This document shows positions 44,892 through 53,284 of a stretch of 64,000 nucleotides of DNA, piece after piece. The number at the start of each line of letters is the position of its first letter. Position 1 is the first letter of the stretch. The notes beneath the pieces are model-generated. The model saw only the letters and a program-made list of their open reading frames with translations. It was not told where the DNA came from and did no database searches. Source of the stretch: UBA11346 sp038318565 (GTDB taxonomy: Bacteria > Planctomycetota > UBA11346). Both the position numbers and the translations under genes were made by a program. The stretch is from the NCBI GenBank assembly GCA_038318565.1, contig JBBQCI010000005.1:1-64000 (forward strand), read 5' to 3'.

Positions 44892-46368
44892 CGTCGTCCT
44901 CGTTGGCTGTCACCCGGGCCTGGCCAGTGCCACTGCGCATGGCGCGCACCAGCAGCCAGGCGCACGAGGCGAGACCCAAAGCCATGACCAGCCAGCCACC
45001 AAGCGATCCAGATGGCTTGCCGCTATGATTGAACAGATCGACCGGACCTGTGAACGGGCTGAGCGCGAGCAGCAGGCGTTGCTCTGATCCGTCAAGGAAT
45101 AGGGCGATCAGGGCCGGCGCCAATCCAAGCACCACCAGCATGGCCACGGTGCAGATGCGTCGGGACTGCGGATTTGGGCAGAACCGGCTGAGCGGACCGC
45201 GCGCCACCAGATCGCCGACTGTCAGTACGAACAATCCATGACAGGCCAGGATAAGGGCTGGGGTATCGGGCAGCCATGGCGCGCACAGCAGCAGGCTGAG
45301 GCCAATGATCAGCAGGGTGCAACGGGTACCACGACCGGCGCCAGGGCCGAGCACGGTCATCGCGGCCCGGCGCAGTCGACCACCGGTACGTGTGGACTGC
45401 AGTTGACGAGGAGTGATGTCGGTGTCCTCGGTGACGGCGAACAGCCCGAGGATCAGGCCCCAACAGACGCCGATGGTCGACGCGACGGCCATGACCTCTT
45501 CCAGATCACTGGAAACGCTATGCCAACTGCTGGTCACGGCGGCGAAGACCATGACGGTTCCCAACCACAGCAGCCCATTGAACCAGATGGCCAACCAGAC
45601 CAGTCGGGGACCAGAGCTGCGGTCGAGGGCGCGATGGGTCAGCAGCGCGGCAGCCAGAACGAAGGCCAGGGCCATCAACACAATCCAGGCATTGAGCAGA
45701 CCGATCAGGGCGAGGATCGCTGCGCCATCGCCGCGCATCACTTCCGCCAGCCAGCGTGATAGGCCCTGCTCGCTGCTTGCCCACACCGTCGTCAGCAGGA
45801 TCCAGGCGGTCACCAGACCGAGGGCCAGGACGAGCCCGAGACCCTGACGGGCCTGACGGCTGTTGCCGATGCAGGAGAACATGGCGGCGGTTGCCCCAAG
45901 CAGTGCTCCGGCCATCGGCAGGGTGATCAGGGCAAACACCACAGTGGGCAGGTCGAGACCGCGCAGCAGGTAGCTCATCACCAGGAAGGGGGCGAGTCCA
46001 GCGGCGCCAAGGAGGCCGAGCACCAGACTGCTCTGAACCACGCCGGTGACGATGTGCATCGGCGGCATGCCCGAGAGTTCGATGAGGTCCCACGAGGCGG
46101 CACCGCGATCGCCTGCGATCGCCCGCGAGGTTGTCAAGGCCTGGAGGCACATCAGTGCGGCCCACGCTGAGCCGACGGCTGCGAAAAGGCCCCGTCCGGC
46201 CTGGCTGCTGGCGGCAGCAGCGATCGAGGCGGCGATCACGGCGATCAGTAGCATCAGCAGATAGGCGCCGATAAACGCGCGGTTGCGCAGCTCTTGGCGC
46301 ACCCGGCGTACCAGCATGGGGTTGGCGTGGTCAGCCTGGTCATGCAGCCAGGAGGTCAGGCGGAGCAT
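44875..46368 (-). CDS. ABC-2-like polytopic membrane protein
   Basis: A 497-residue protein with about a dozen hydrophobic segments and an N-terminal cytoplasmic stretch, HANPMLVRRVRQELRNRAFI, typical of ABC-2 type permeases. SWDLIELSGMPPMHIVTGV fits the coupling region of such permeases. No ATPase gene lies beside it, so its partner must be elsewhere or it acts differently. ATG 46368 with GGAG upstream is preferred to the frame start at 46443, which overlaps the previous gene. The last 17 bp overlap the convergent acyltransferase gene. Confidence 0.78.
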   Translation of the reverse strand: MLRLTSWLHDQADHANPMLVRRVRQELRNRAFIGAYLLMLLIAVIAASIAAAASSQAGRGLFAAVGSAWAALMCLQALTTSRAIAGDRGAASWDLIELSGMPPMHIVTGVVQSSLVLGLLGAAGLAPFLVMSYLLRGLDLPTVVFALITLPMAGALLGATAAMFSCIGNSRQARQGLGLVLALGLVTAWILLTTVWASSEQGLSRWLAEVMRGDGAAILALIGLLNAWIVLMALAFVLAAALLTHRALDRSSGPRLVWLAIWFNGLLWLGTVMVFAAVTSSWHSVSSDLEEVMAVASTIGVCWGLILGLFAVTEDTDITPRQLQSTRTGGRLRRAAMTVLGPGAGRGTRCTLLIIGLSLLLCAPWLPDTPALILACHGLFVLTVGDLVARGPLSRFCPNPQSRRICTVAMLVVLGLAPALIALFLDGSEQRLLLALSPFTGPVDLFNHSGKPSGSLGGWLVMALGLASCAWLLVRAMRSGTGQARVTANEDDANPRS

Positions 46369-46393
46369 CATCACTCCGGCAGATTGGCGTTGC

Positions 46394-48871
46394 TCAGTCG
46401 CGTATCCACGAGGAACTGGTGCGCGCCCCATTTTCATCACCACCGGCCCGTTGCAGTCTGACCGCTTCGGCGAACAGCTCCCGGGCCTGCTTGGTCATGC
46501 GTTTGCCATCGCCACGGATCAGACACCAAGCCTGTTGGTGCGCAGCGTGTCCCTGTTCGGCGGCACGCTTGCTGGCGTCAGGCAGGCTGGCGATTGCCGC
46601 TGCAGCCTGTTGCCACGCGGTGACGGCCTCTGTCCAGCCACTGCGGGCCTCCTTACTTGGAGTCAGCACGCGGGCGCGCTGTTGCTGGGCCTGCGCACCG
46701 CGGGCAGGATCGCTGGTCGCCCAGATCACGGCCGAGGCGGCGTAGAGGTCGGCGGAGGTCACCGGGTCGACACCGGCCTGACGGGACGGCTCGCTGAACC
46801 AGGCTTGCTGATACACATTGCCGGCCGCCCGGCGCAGGTCGCCACGCTCACGTTCCAGCTGGGCCGCCGTTCCGTACAGGTCAGCGATACGCTTGGCTGG
46901 GACATCCGCCTTGGTCGCCGCCTGGGCAGCCATGGCCACAGCCATCGCCTCTTCGCGCGGTTTCCCGGCTACGCGGTAGCGTGGCGCGGCGCGTTCGAAC
47001 GCGGCAAAGGCGGCGGCCGGATCGGCGGTCTGTAGGCTCCAACCGGCCTGATACGCGGTGTAGGCGGCCAGGCCCTGGTCGGCGATGGCCAATGCGGTGC
47101 GTTCGGCTTCGATGAAGGCGATCGACGCCTTGCCCAGATCGCCCATGCCGATCAGGCAGGTGGCCCGATCGATGCGGTTGCGCAGTCGGCGCCGGTCATC
47201 AGCAAGGCCGATCAATTCCGCCTCCTGGCCATACAGCGCAGCCGCTGTGGCCCAGTCTCCGTTGGGATCGCGATCAGGTCGTTGCAGTCCCGCATGTACC
47301 GCCAGGGCCCGGGCGATGTCGATCCGTGCGGCTTGCTGATCGGGAAGCTGCCGCCACAGGGCCTCGGCCTCTGCTGCCAGCGAACGGCAGCGCGCCCAGT
47401 CGCCGGCCGTGCCGTCAGAAGGGCTGAGTGCCTGTGACATTAGCAGCACGGTCGAGGCCTCGTGGTCCGCGTCGCCGGCCGAACGGTAGATTTCACGCGC
47501 GCGATTTAGCGACCGCTCTGCCTCGTCAGCTGCATTTCCGCCGTCTGGAGCGCGAGTTGCCCGCCCTGGAATAAAGCAGGCTCCGTAGGCGGTGTAGGCC
47601 GAGGCCCGCAGTCCGTCAGGACCAACGGCTTCGGCCCATTGCACGGCTAGCCGCCCTAGGCTGGCTGCCCGATTCCAGTCCCCGCCGGGTTCGTCGTCGC
47701 CCCAGGCCCGGCAAGCCTGCCGCATGGCCTCAGCCTGGCCTGCAAGGTGGTTGCGCCCGGCATAGATCTTCGATGCCGCTTCGGCTGCTGCACCCGCCTT
47801 GGCGGGTTGACGACCGGTCAATGCCTGGGATGCCTGAAGCCAGGCACTGGCGGCATCGAGTTCATAGCCCGGAGTGGCTGCGAAGCCGCGAGCGGCTCCG
47901 CTCAGCCAGCGGGCTGCCTCCATCGGATCGCCGGGAGCGAGGTGCTCGGGCAGCCAGGACATGCCGTGTTCAACCGCGCTGGCGGCACTAGCCGAGCCGT
48001 CGAGATGACGCGCTGCCTCCCAGGCTCCGGTTGCCGCCCAGGCCCGCCAGGCGTTGTCCAGGCCGCCGGGGATGCCGTTGAAGGAGGCGGCAAAGGCGCT
48101 GTCGTGCGTCTCGTCCGCGGCCATACGGCGTAGGAATCCCCAGAAACGATCGGGGTGGACATTGAGCAGGAAGAGGACAGCGCCGTAGGATGCGGCATAT
48201 TGGCGATCCGCCTCGCCACGGTCGGCTCCAGCCCGTTGCAGCCAGCCGTCCGCAGCCAGCGCGGTAATCGAGGCCAGCGGAGTGCCACCGTCGGCGGCGA
48301 ACGAACGTAGCAGTTCGTGCCGCTGCATTGGCACGCTGCTCAGCCGGACTTGGCCCGGATCAAACCAGGCATCTTCGGCGCACACCGCCAAACCTTCGTT
48401 AAACCACACCGGCTGCCCGCTGCGCGCAGGTAGGATAAGATCAAGAACGTAATGGACGAGTTCATGCCGCACGGTCGACAATTCCCGTCCGCCGTCGCGG
48501 AAGATCACTAGCTTGCCGCCTCCTGGCGTCCCATCGCTGCTGTAGAATCCTTCGGCGTGCGCAGTCGCGACGTTGCGGGCGTTGTTGTGGGCGTAGTCCT
48601 GGAAGGCACTGCGGGTGGCAAATACGAGAACTGGAAGGTCAGGCAGGCTCTTGGGCAATGCCGCAACATTGCTGCCAAGCCAGACGGCCAAGCCATCACG
48701 CGTGCGGGCCAGTTCTGCCGCCAGCTGCCGGGTGGCCTCCGCGTCAGCCTGCGACAACAGACGCAGTCCATGCAATCGCGTCTCGCTGGCGCCTGTTAGC
48801 GTCACCTCGCCAGCGTGCTGGACGACAGCCAGCAGGCAGAGCATCAATAGGTGAAGCGGCTGGTATCTCAC
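46394..48871 (-). CDS. Secreted peptidase-MA (DUF1570-like) protein with helical repeats
   Basis: An 825-residue protein with a signal peptide (MRYQPLHLLMLCLLAVVQHA), a gluzincin-like domain and a long Ala-rich helical C-terminal half (about 300-825, TPR-like). The metal site HELVH is at 136-140 and VWFNEGLAV follows at 155-163, giving the third ligand Glu as in peptidase MA-like families. It is probably a periplasmic or surface metallopeptidase; activity is not proven. Start GTG 48871 overlaps the regulator stop as GTGA. The decayed gene at 29420-30962 is a relative. Confidence 0.85.
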   Translation of the reverse strand: MRYQPLHLLMLCLLAVVQHAGEVTLTGASETRLHGLRLLSQADAEATRQLAAELARTRDGLAVWLGSNVAALPKSLPDLPVLVFATRSAFQDYAHNNARNVATAHAEGFYSSDGTPGGGKLVIFRDGGRELSTVRHELVHYVLDLILPARSGQPVWFNEGLAVCAEDAWFDPGQVRLSSVPMQRHELLRSFAADGGTPLASITALAADGWLQRAGADRGEADRQYAASYGAVLFLLNVHPDRFWGFLRRMAADETHDSAFAASFNGIPGGLDNAWRAWAATGAWEAARHLDGSASAASAVEHGMSWLPEHLAPGDPMEAARWLSGAARGFAATPGYELDAASAWLQASQALTGRQPAKAGAAAEAASKIYAGRNHLAGQAEAMRQACRAWGDDEPGGDWNRAASLGRLAVQWAEAVGPDGLRASAYTAYGACFIPGRATRAPDGGNAADEAERSLNRAREIYRSAGDADHEASTVLLMSQALSPSDGTAGDWARCRSLAAEAEALWRQLPDQQAARIDIARALAVHAGLQRPDRDPNGDWATAAALYGQEAELIGLADDRRRLRNRIDRATCLIGMGDLGKASIAFIEAERTALAIADQGLAAYTAYQAGWSLQTADPAAAFAAFERAAPRYRVAGKPREEAMAVAMAAQAATKADVPAKRIADLYGTAAQLERERGDLRRAAGNVYQQAWFSEPSRQAGVDPVTSADLYAASAVIWATSDPARGAQAQQQRARVLTPSKEARSGWTEAVTAWQQAAAAIASLPDASKRAAEQGHAAHQQAWCLIRGDGKRMTKQARELFAEAVRLQRAGGDENGARTSSSWIRD

Positions 48872-50190
48872 GTCTCCATCCCGGCCGAATCCATGCGTTT
48901 TTTCAACGTCGCCCGGTTGATGCCCAGCAATTCAGCAGCGCGCAGTTGATTGCCGCCCGTGCGGGCAAGCGCTTCGCGGACCAATGCTGATTCCAGCTCG
49001 TCGAGGGCTCGTTCATGGACCTTGCCGGGGTCGCTGTCCAACAGGCGTCGGGCCAGGGCAGCGGCGGCAGCGGCAAATCCCGGCCCAGTAGAGGTATGGG
49101 ATTCGTTGGTCCCCATCGGCAGGTGTTCGGCGTCGATGACGCCACCGACCGCCAGGACCGAGGCCTCTTCGAGGATATGCTTCAATTCACGGATATTGCC
49201 CGGCCAGTCATGTGCCGCGAATCGTTGCATTGCGGTGTCAGTGATTGACAGGTCGCGATTGAGCCGTGAAGCCGCGCGGACGAGAAACGCACGGGTCAAT
49301 GCCGGCAGGTCGTCCAGACGATCCGTCAGCGGTGGCAAGGCGATATGCATGGCACGTAGACGCCAGGACAGGTCCTCCCGGAAGCTTCCCGTGGCCGACA
49401 GCTTGGCCAGATCCCTCCTGCTGGAGGTGATCAGGCGCGCGTGATGGGGGTCACGCGCTGCTGCGAGTTGTTCAACCAGCCAGGCCTGGGCATTGCCTGG
49501 CAGGTTGTCGACTTCGTCGAGAAACAGGGTGCCGTTGGTGGCGTCGGTCCGGTGTTTGATCAACTCTGCGACAGCCTGGGATTCGACCAGTGCGGCGCAT
49601 CCGACATGGACAAATGGTCCGCTGCGGCGTGGACCATGGCGATGCAGGGCGCGGGCAAGGATCTCCTTTCCGCTGCCGACCGGACCGGTGAGCAGCACCT
49701 CGACAGTCGTTCCGGCCGCCGCCGCCAGGCGTCGATAGACCTCCTGCATGACGGCAGATCCGCCGACAATGCCGTCTTCGTCGAATCCAACTGTTGGTCT
49801 CGCCGAGGCCGCCAATGGCGTCTCTCCGAGCGCTCGCCGGAGCACCGCCACGGTCCGATCGAGGTCCAGCGGTTTGGGCAGGTAATCGAAGGCGCCGCGG
49901 GCCACTGCCTCGATGGCGCTTTCGACCGTGCCGTGTGCGGTCATCACGACGACGGGAAGTTGCGGCCGGTCCAGGCGCAGACTGGCGAGCAGATCGAGAC
50001 CGCTTTCGCCGGGCATGCGGATGTCCGTCACGACCACATCAACGCCCAGCTTTACTTTGCGGCGGGCAGTGGGGACATCGGCTGCGACCTGGACCCGCCA
50101 GCCGGACTTAATCAACGCTCGTTCCAGAGCCCAACACACGGCTGCGTCGTCGTCGACGATGAGTACCTGAGGATTTTCCTGGTCCGGCAT
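48868..50190 (-). CDS. NtrC-family response regulator lacking the GAFTGA loop
   Basis: A 440-residue regulator. The receiver domain has phospho-acceptor Asp56 (VVVTDIRMP), Thr84 and Lys106. The AAA+ domain has Walker A GPVGSGKE (169-176), Walker B TLFLDEVDNL (221-230) and FREDLSWRL. A Fis-type helix-turn-helix ends the protein (QLRAAELLGINRATLKKRM, 415-433). Between CAAL and the Walker B strand there are only about 20 residues where the family has about 36, and no GAFTGA is present, so contact with sigma-54 is not expected. ATG 50190 is chosen; the longer frame to 50406 overlaps the divergent gene. No histidine kinase is adjacent. Confidence 0.9.
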   Translation of the reverse strand: MPDQENPQVLIVDDDAAVCWALERALIKSGWRVQVAADVPTARRKVKLGVDVVVTDIRMPGESGLDLLASLRLDRPQLPVVVMTAHGTVESAIEAVARGAFDYLPKPLDLDRTVAVLRRALGETPLAASARPTVGFDEDGIVGGSAVMQEVYRRLAAAAGTTVEVLLTGPVGSGKEILARALHRHGPRRSGPFVHVGCAALVESQAVAELIKHRTDATNGTLFLDEVDNLPGNAQAWLVEQLAAARDPHHARLITSSRRDLAKLSATGSFREDLSWRLRAMHIALPPLTDRLDDLPALTRAFLVRAASRLNRDLSITDTAMQRFAAHDWPGNIRELKHILEEASVLAVGGVIDAEHLPMGTNESHTSTGPGFAAAAAALARRLLDSDPGKVHERALDELESALVREALARTGGNQLRAAELLGINRATLKKRMDSAGMET

Positions 50191-50217
50191 GAACCTGTTA
50201 TCCGCGCAAGTCAGGGT

Positions 50218-50247
50218 TTGACAACGCCGGGTGGGGGTTGTTACACT
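50218..50247 (+). promoter_or_regulatory. Near-consensus sigma-70-type promoter
   Basis: TTGACA (50218-50223) and TACACT (50242-50247) are separated by 18 bp. The ATG of the outer-membrane protein gene follows 20 bases after the -10 box, with GGAGG in between. It lies in the divergent region with the NtrC-like gene. It is the best promoter match seen in the window. Confidence 0.65.
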
Positions 50248-50267
50248 CACGTGATCTGGAGGTTCCC

Positions 50268-51857
50268 ATGCATTCGCATTATGTAACCGCAACGTTGTTG
50301 ACCCTGGCGATGTCTCCATTGGCGGCGATGGATTCGCATATCGTCGGTCCACGAGCGCTCGGCATGGGCGGCACCGGCACGGCTGCGGCGGATGACCAGA
50401 CTGCATCGTATTGGAATCCTGCCGTCTACGGGTTCTTCAGCCGAACCGGGGAAGGAGACGCCAAGCTCGCCAGTGACCCAAATTTTGTTGGGCGCAAAGA
50501 TTGGGGCGTTGGACTTGCCGACGTCGGCGCACAGGCCGAGATACGAGGCAATCTGGCCGACTGGGTCCAGCAGTTGGCGGACGGCAACCTGGCTACCCTC
50601 GACAATCTGGGCAGCGGCGCCGGATCTCCGAATGATCTCAAGTCGATCATGGCAGCGCTCGACATGATCAACCGCTTCACTCCGAGTCGGGATACTGTGA
50701 ATATTGCGGGCAACGTTGGCATTCTGAACACCCGCGTCCTGCATGTCGGTCTTGGATTCAGGCAATTCGCTGAGGGTGTCGTTTCGGTGGCGGACCTCGA
50801 TAAAATCAACATCGGATTCGGCACCAGTACCGGAGCCGTGCTTGGTGACGATATTCTGGCCACCGCAACTCCGGATGGTTACACGCCGGGCCACGTGCCG
50901 ACCCTCATTACCGGTCAGCAGGCGACTGACTTGGCCACCGCATTGGGTGGATCCAATCCGACTGAGGCAGTCAACCGGCTGGACTATGCCGCTGGCCAGG
51001 CAGGTCTCACTCAAGCAGATGTCGACAGTCTGCTCGCTGGTGGGTCGGGACTCCTCTATAACGCCGTCGCTGCCTCGTCGAATCCCGCATTGGCTTTCGA
51101 TAACAACCAGACGGCGGCATTTACTGCGGGATATACGGTTGCCGAAGTTCCGTTGACCGTGGGCTGGGCCCTCAACGACCACCTCTCGGTCGGTGGCAAT
51201 CTCAAGCTGATGATCGGAAGGGTTGCTGGCGCCAAAGTCCGTTTCCTCTCGGATAACAACAATCTGTCCGATCTGCTGCATGATGCCTTTGCCGATGCCC
51301 ACCAGACCGTAACCGCCGGTGTCGATCTCGGGTTCATGGCGCGGTGTTCCTGGGCCCAGGGTGGACTGACGGTGCGCAACCTGAACCGGCCGATCCTCAA
51401 GGGCGGGACCTATAAGGATGCTGATGGCGAGGATTTCACGGTCAGCGATGTCGCTCTAGAACCGCAGGTCGCCATCGGTGCAGCGGTCTATCCCTGGGAA
51501 ACCGTGTGCTTAACCGCGGACCTCGATCTGACGGAGAACCAGACGCGGATCAGCACCTCGAGCGGCCGCCCGTTGGCCGCTGGCATCGATCCGACCCTGA
51601 CCATCGAATACGCCACCCGCCGTTTAGGTGTCGGAGCCGAATGGAACGCTTTCCGTTTTCTTGCTTTACGCGGCGGCTGGTCGAAGGATCTCGCGGAATC
51701 CGAGACAGGTATGATGATCCATGGCGGTCTGGGTCTGAATTTCTGGGCAGTACGGCTCGACCTGGCCGGCGCTGTCTCGACCGAACGGGTCGAAGTCGAC
51801 GGCAGCGAAGTGCCCCGCGCCTTCAATGTCGGCGCAGGCCTTAGCGTGGATTTCTGA
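50268..51857 (+). CDS. Outer-membrane beta-barrel protein, TraF_2/FadL-PorV-like
   Basis: A 529-residue protein with a signal peptide ending near MSPLAAMDSHI. The N-terminal segment GPRALGMGGTGTAAADDQTASYWNPA is the start seen in TraF_2-type and FadL/PorV-type barrels, with NPA turns. The rest is beta-rich and ends in a strand with terminal Phe (NVGAGLSVDF), as outer-membrane barrels do. It may take up hydrophobic substrates or be a conjugation-gene homologue; no other conjugation genes are near. GGAGG lies five bases before ATG 50268. The last 17 bp overlap the convergent CYTH gene. Confidence 0.82.
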   Translation: MHSHYVTATLLTLAMSPLAAMDSHIVGPRALGMGGTGTAAADDQTASYWNPAVYGFFSRTGEGDAKLASDPNFVGRKDWGVGLADVGAQAEIRGNLADWVQQLADGNLATLDNLGSGAGSPNDLKSIMAALDMINRFTPSRDTVNIAGNVGILNTRVLHVGLGFRQFAEGVVSVADLDKINIGFGTSTGAVLGDDILATATPDGYTPGHVPTLITGQQATDLATALGGSNPTEAVNRLDYAAGQAGLTQADVDSLLAGGSGLLYNAVAASSNPALAFDNNQTAAFTAGYTVAEVPLTVGWALNDHLSVGGNLKLMIGRVAGAKVRFLSDNNNLSDLLHDAFADAHQTVTAGVDLGFMARCSWAQGGLTVRNLNRPILKGGTYKDADGEDFTVSDVALEPQVAIGAAVYPWETVCLTADLDLTENQTRISTSSGRPLAAGIDPTLTIEYATRRLGVGAEWNAFRFLALRGGWSKDLAESETGMMIHGGLGLNFWAVRLDLAGAVSTERVEVDGSEVPRAFNVGAGLSVDF

Positions 51858-52422
51858 GCGCGAACCAACGCTGCAGTTTGGTCACCGGCTGCACTGTCCA
51901 GCCCACGCCCCACTCGCGGAGCAGAGCGGCCCAGCGCGCGTTGGCCGCTTCTGGTTCCGGCGTTTCGATCTCTAGCTCGTGATCGATGCGGCCGTCGAGA
52001 TCGGTCCGGTCGAGGCAGAGCAGATGCAGACCATCATGCCACTCCAGACGCAGGTTGGAGAATCCGCCCAGGGCGATCAATGGAGCTCCTGCCAGATCCG
52101 CTTGCCAATCATCTGGTAGCGGTCCGGACGGTGGATGGCCCCAGGCATCTGCTGGCATCTCGCTTTCCCATTCCGCATGGCGATGGGTGCCAATCGCGTC
52201 GACCGTACCCTTGCATTTGCAGGTGAGGATGATGCGGTCGTTTTCACGGCGCATACGGACGGAACGTTTGGCCTGGCGTAGTCGTCCGTCCACGCTGTCG
52301 AAGAAACGATTCTCTTGATGCAGCGTTGCCGCCGGCCCCAGCAGGGTGGCGATGCGTTCTGCCAGCAGGGTATGGGCAGTAGGCGTCAGAGCCCACTTCA
52401 ATTCGACCTCAATGGGTATCAT
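51841..52422 (-). CDS. CYTH domain protein (triphosphate tunnel metalloenzyme family)
   Basis: A 193-residue protein beginning MIPIEVELKWALTP. ExExK at 5-9 is the family signature, and the charged strands RQAKRSVRMRRENDRIILTCK, LEWHDGLHLLCLDR and DHELEIE supply the tunnel residues. Members hydrolyse triphosphates (thiamine triphosphate, tripolyphosphate) or are CyaB-type cyclases; which applies here is unknown. ATG 52422 gives the typical N-terminus. It overlaps the upstream acyltransferase gene by 14 bp. Confidence 0.87.
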   Translation of the reverse strand: MIPIEVELKWALTPTAHTLLAERIATLLGPAATLHQENRFFDSVDGRLRQAKRSVRMRRENDRIILTCKCKGTVDAIGTHRHAEWESEMPADAWGHPPSGPLPDDWQADLAGAPLIALGGFSNLRLEWHDGLHLLCLDRTDLDGRIDHELEIETPEPEAANARWAALLREWGVGWTVQPVTKLQRWFALRNPR

Positions 52423-53284
52423 GAAATGCGACCCATTGGGCTGGCGCTGCGGCAAGCAGGCGTGAGGTGGATGCAGCAATGCGATGAGTCAGTTCGGCAA
52501 CCTGACCGCCGCGCGAAATCGAAGGATCCGGCCGCAGCGGCTTGCCGATCAGCAGGATGAAGGTCGACGGGGTGCGGCGGGCGAGCAGCAGGGGGATGAC
52601 CGGCGCGCTGCTCTGCACGGCCAGAGCAGCCGGACCGGTCGGCAGCTGCGTCGGCCGTCCAAGGAAGGTGCCAGGCAGGCCGCGATCAGAGTAATCTCGA
52701 TCAATCAGCATACCCAGTATCTGGCTATCGCGCAGGGCGCGGAGCAGGGCCAATGGCGCGCGGTCCAGGGTGACCGTTCGACAGCCCCAGCGCCCACGTC
52801 GATCGGCCAGCCACTGATCAAGTATAGGATCGCCATACGCGAGCGTCGGAGCCATCACCCCGTCGGTCAGGCGTAAGTGATGGAGCAGTGCCGCCAGCAT
52901 GTCCCAGTGGCTGTGCACGGTCGCCAGAATGGCCGGCCCGCGCAGTGGCCTGGCGGCAAAAACCCCCCACGGATCACGCACCTCGACCACGCCTGGCTGC
53001 AGCCAGCCGTCGCGATGCAGCCGGGCGGCCTCGGCCAGGGTCAGGGCGAATTCTGTGTAGCTCCGACGCACCGCCCGGCGTAAAGGATCACCGCGAGGCA
53101 CGGCGTTGGCCAGGTGGCGCTCCACCGTCCGCCGTCCCTTGCTGTCGATCAGCCAAGCGGCCGAGGCGATGGTGTAGGCGACCGTGCGCGCCAGGCCCAG
53201 CGGCATGGAGTCGGCTGCCCCGGCGACTGCGCGCATGCACAGACGGCGAAGGCTGGGTATGGCGGCGAGCAGGTCACGAGCCAC
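52409..53284 (-). CDS. LpxL/HtrB-like lipid acyltransferase
   Basis: A 291-residue membrane-associated acyltransferase of the lauroyl-transferase family. The body carries LIDRDYSDRGLPGTFLGRPT and LPTGPAALA, which are conserved in LpxL-like enzymes. The catalytic motif is unusual: TVHSHWDML aligns its WD with the WD of the common HLGNWD motif, but the His is one residue closer (H124-SHW-D128, HX3D rather than HX4D), with Val at the canonical His position. It may act on lipid A or another envelope lipid. GTG 53284 shares one base with the recJ stop (TAGTG). Confidence 0.85.
   Translation of the reverse strand: MARDLLAAIPSLRRLCMRAVAGAADSMPLGLARTVAYTIASAAWLIDSKGRRTVERHLANAVPRGDPLRRAVRRSYTEFALTLAEAARLHRDGWLQPGVVEVRDPWGVFAARPLRGPAILATVHSHWDMLAALLHHLRLTDGVMAPTLAYGDPILDQWLADRRGRWGCRTVTLDRAPLALLRALRDSQILGMLIDRDYSDRGLPGTFLGRPTQLPTGPAALAVQSSAPVIPLLLARRTPSTFILLIGKPLRPDPSISRGGQVAELTHRIAASTSRLLAAAPAQWVAFHDTH

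Noticed and set aside
44875..51857. Two convergent gene pairs each overlapping by exactly 17 bp (44875-44891 and 51841-51857)
   Set aside because: The overlapping sequences are unrelated, so the equal length is most likely coincidence.
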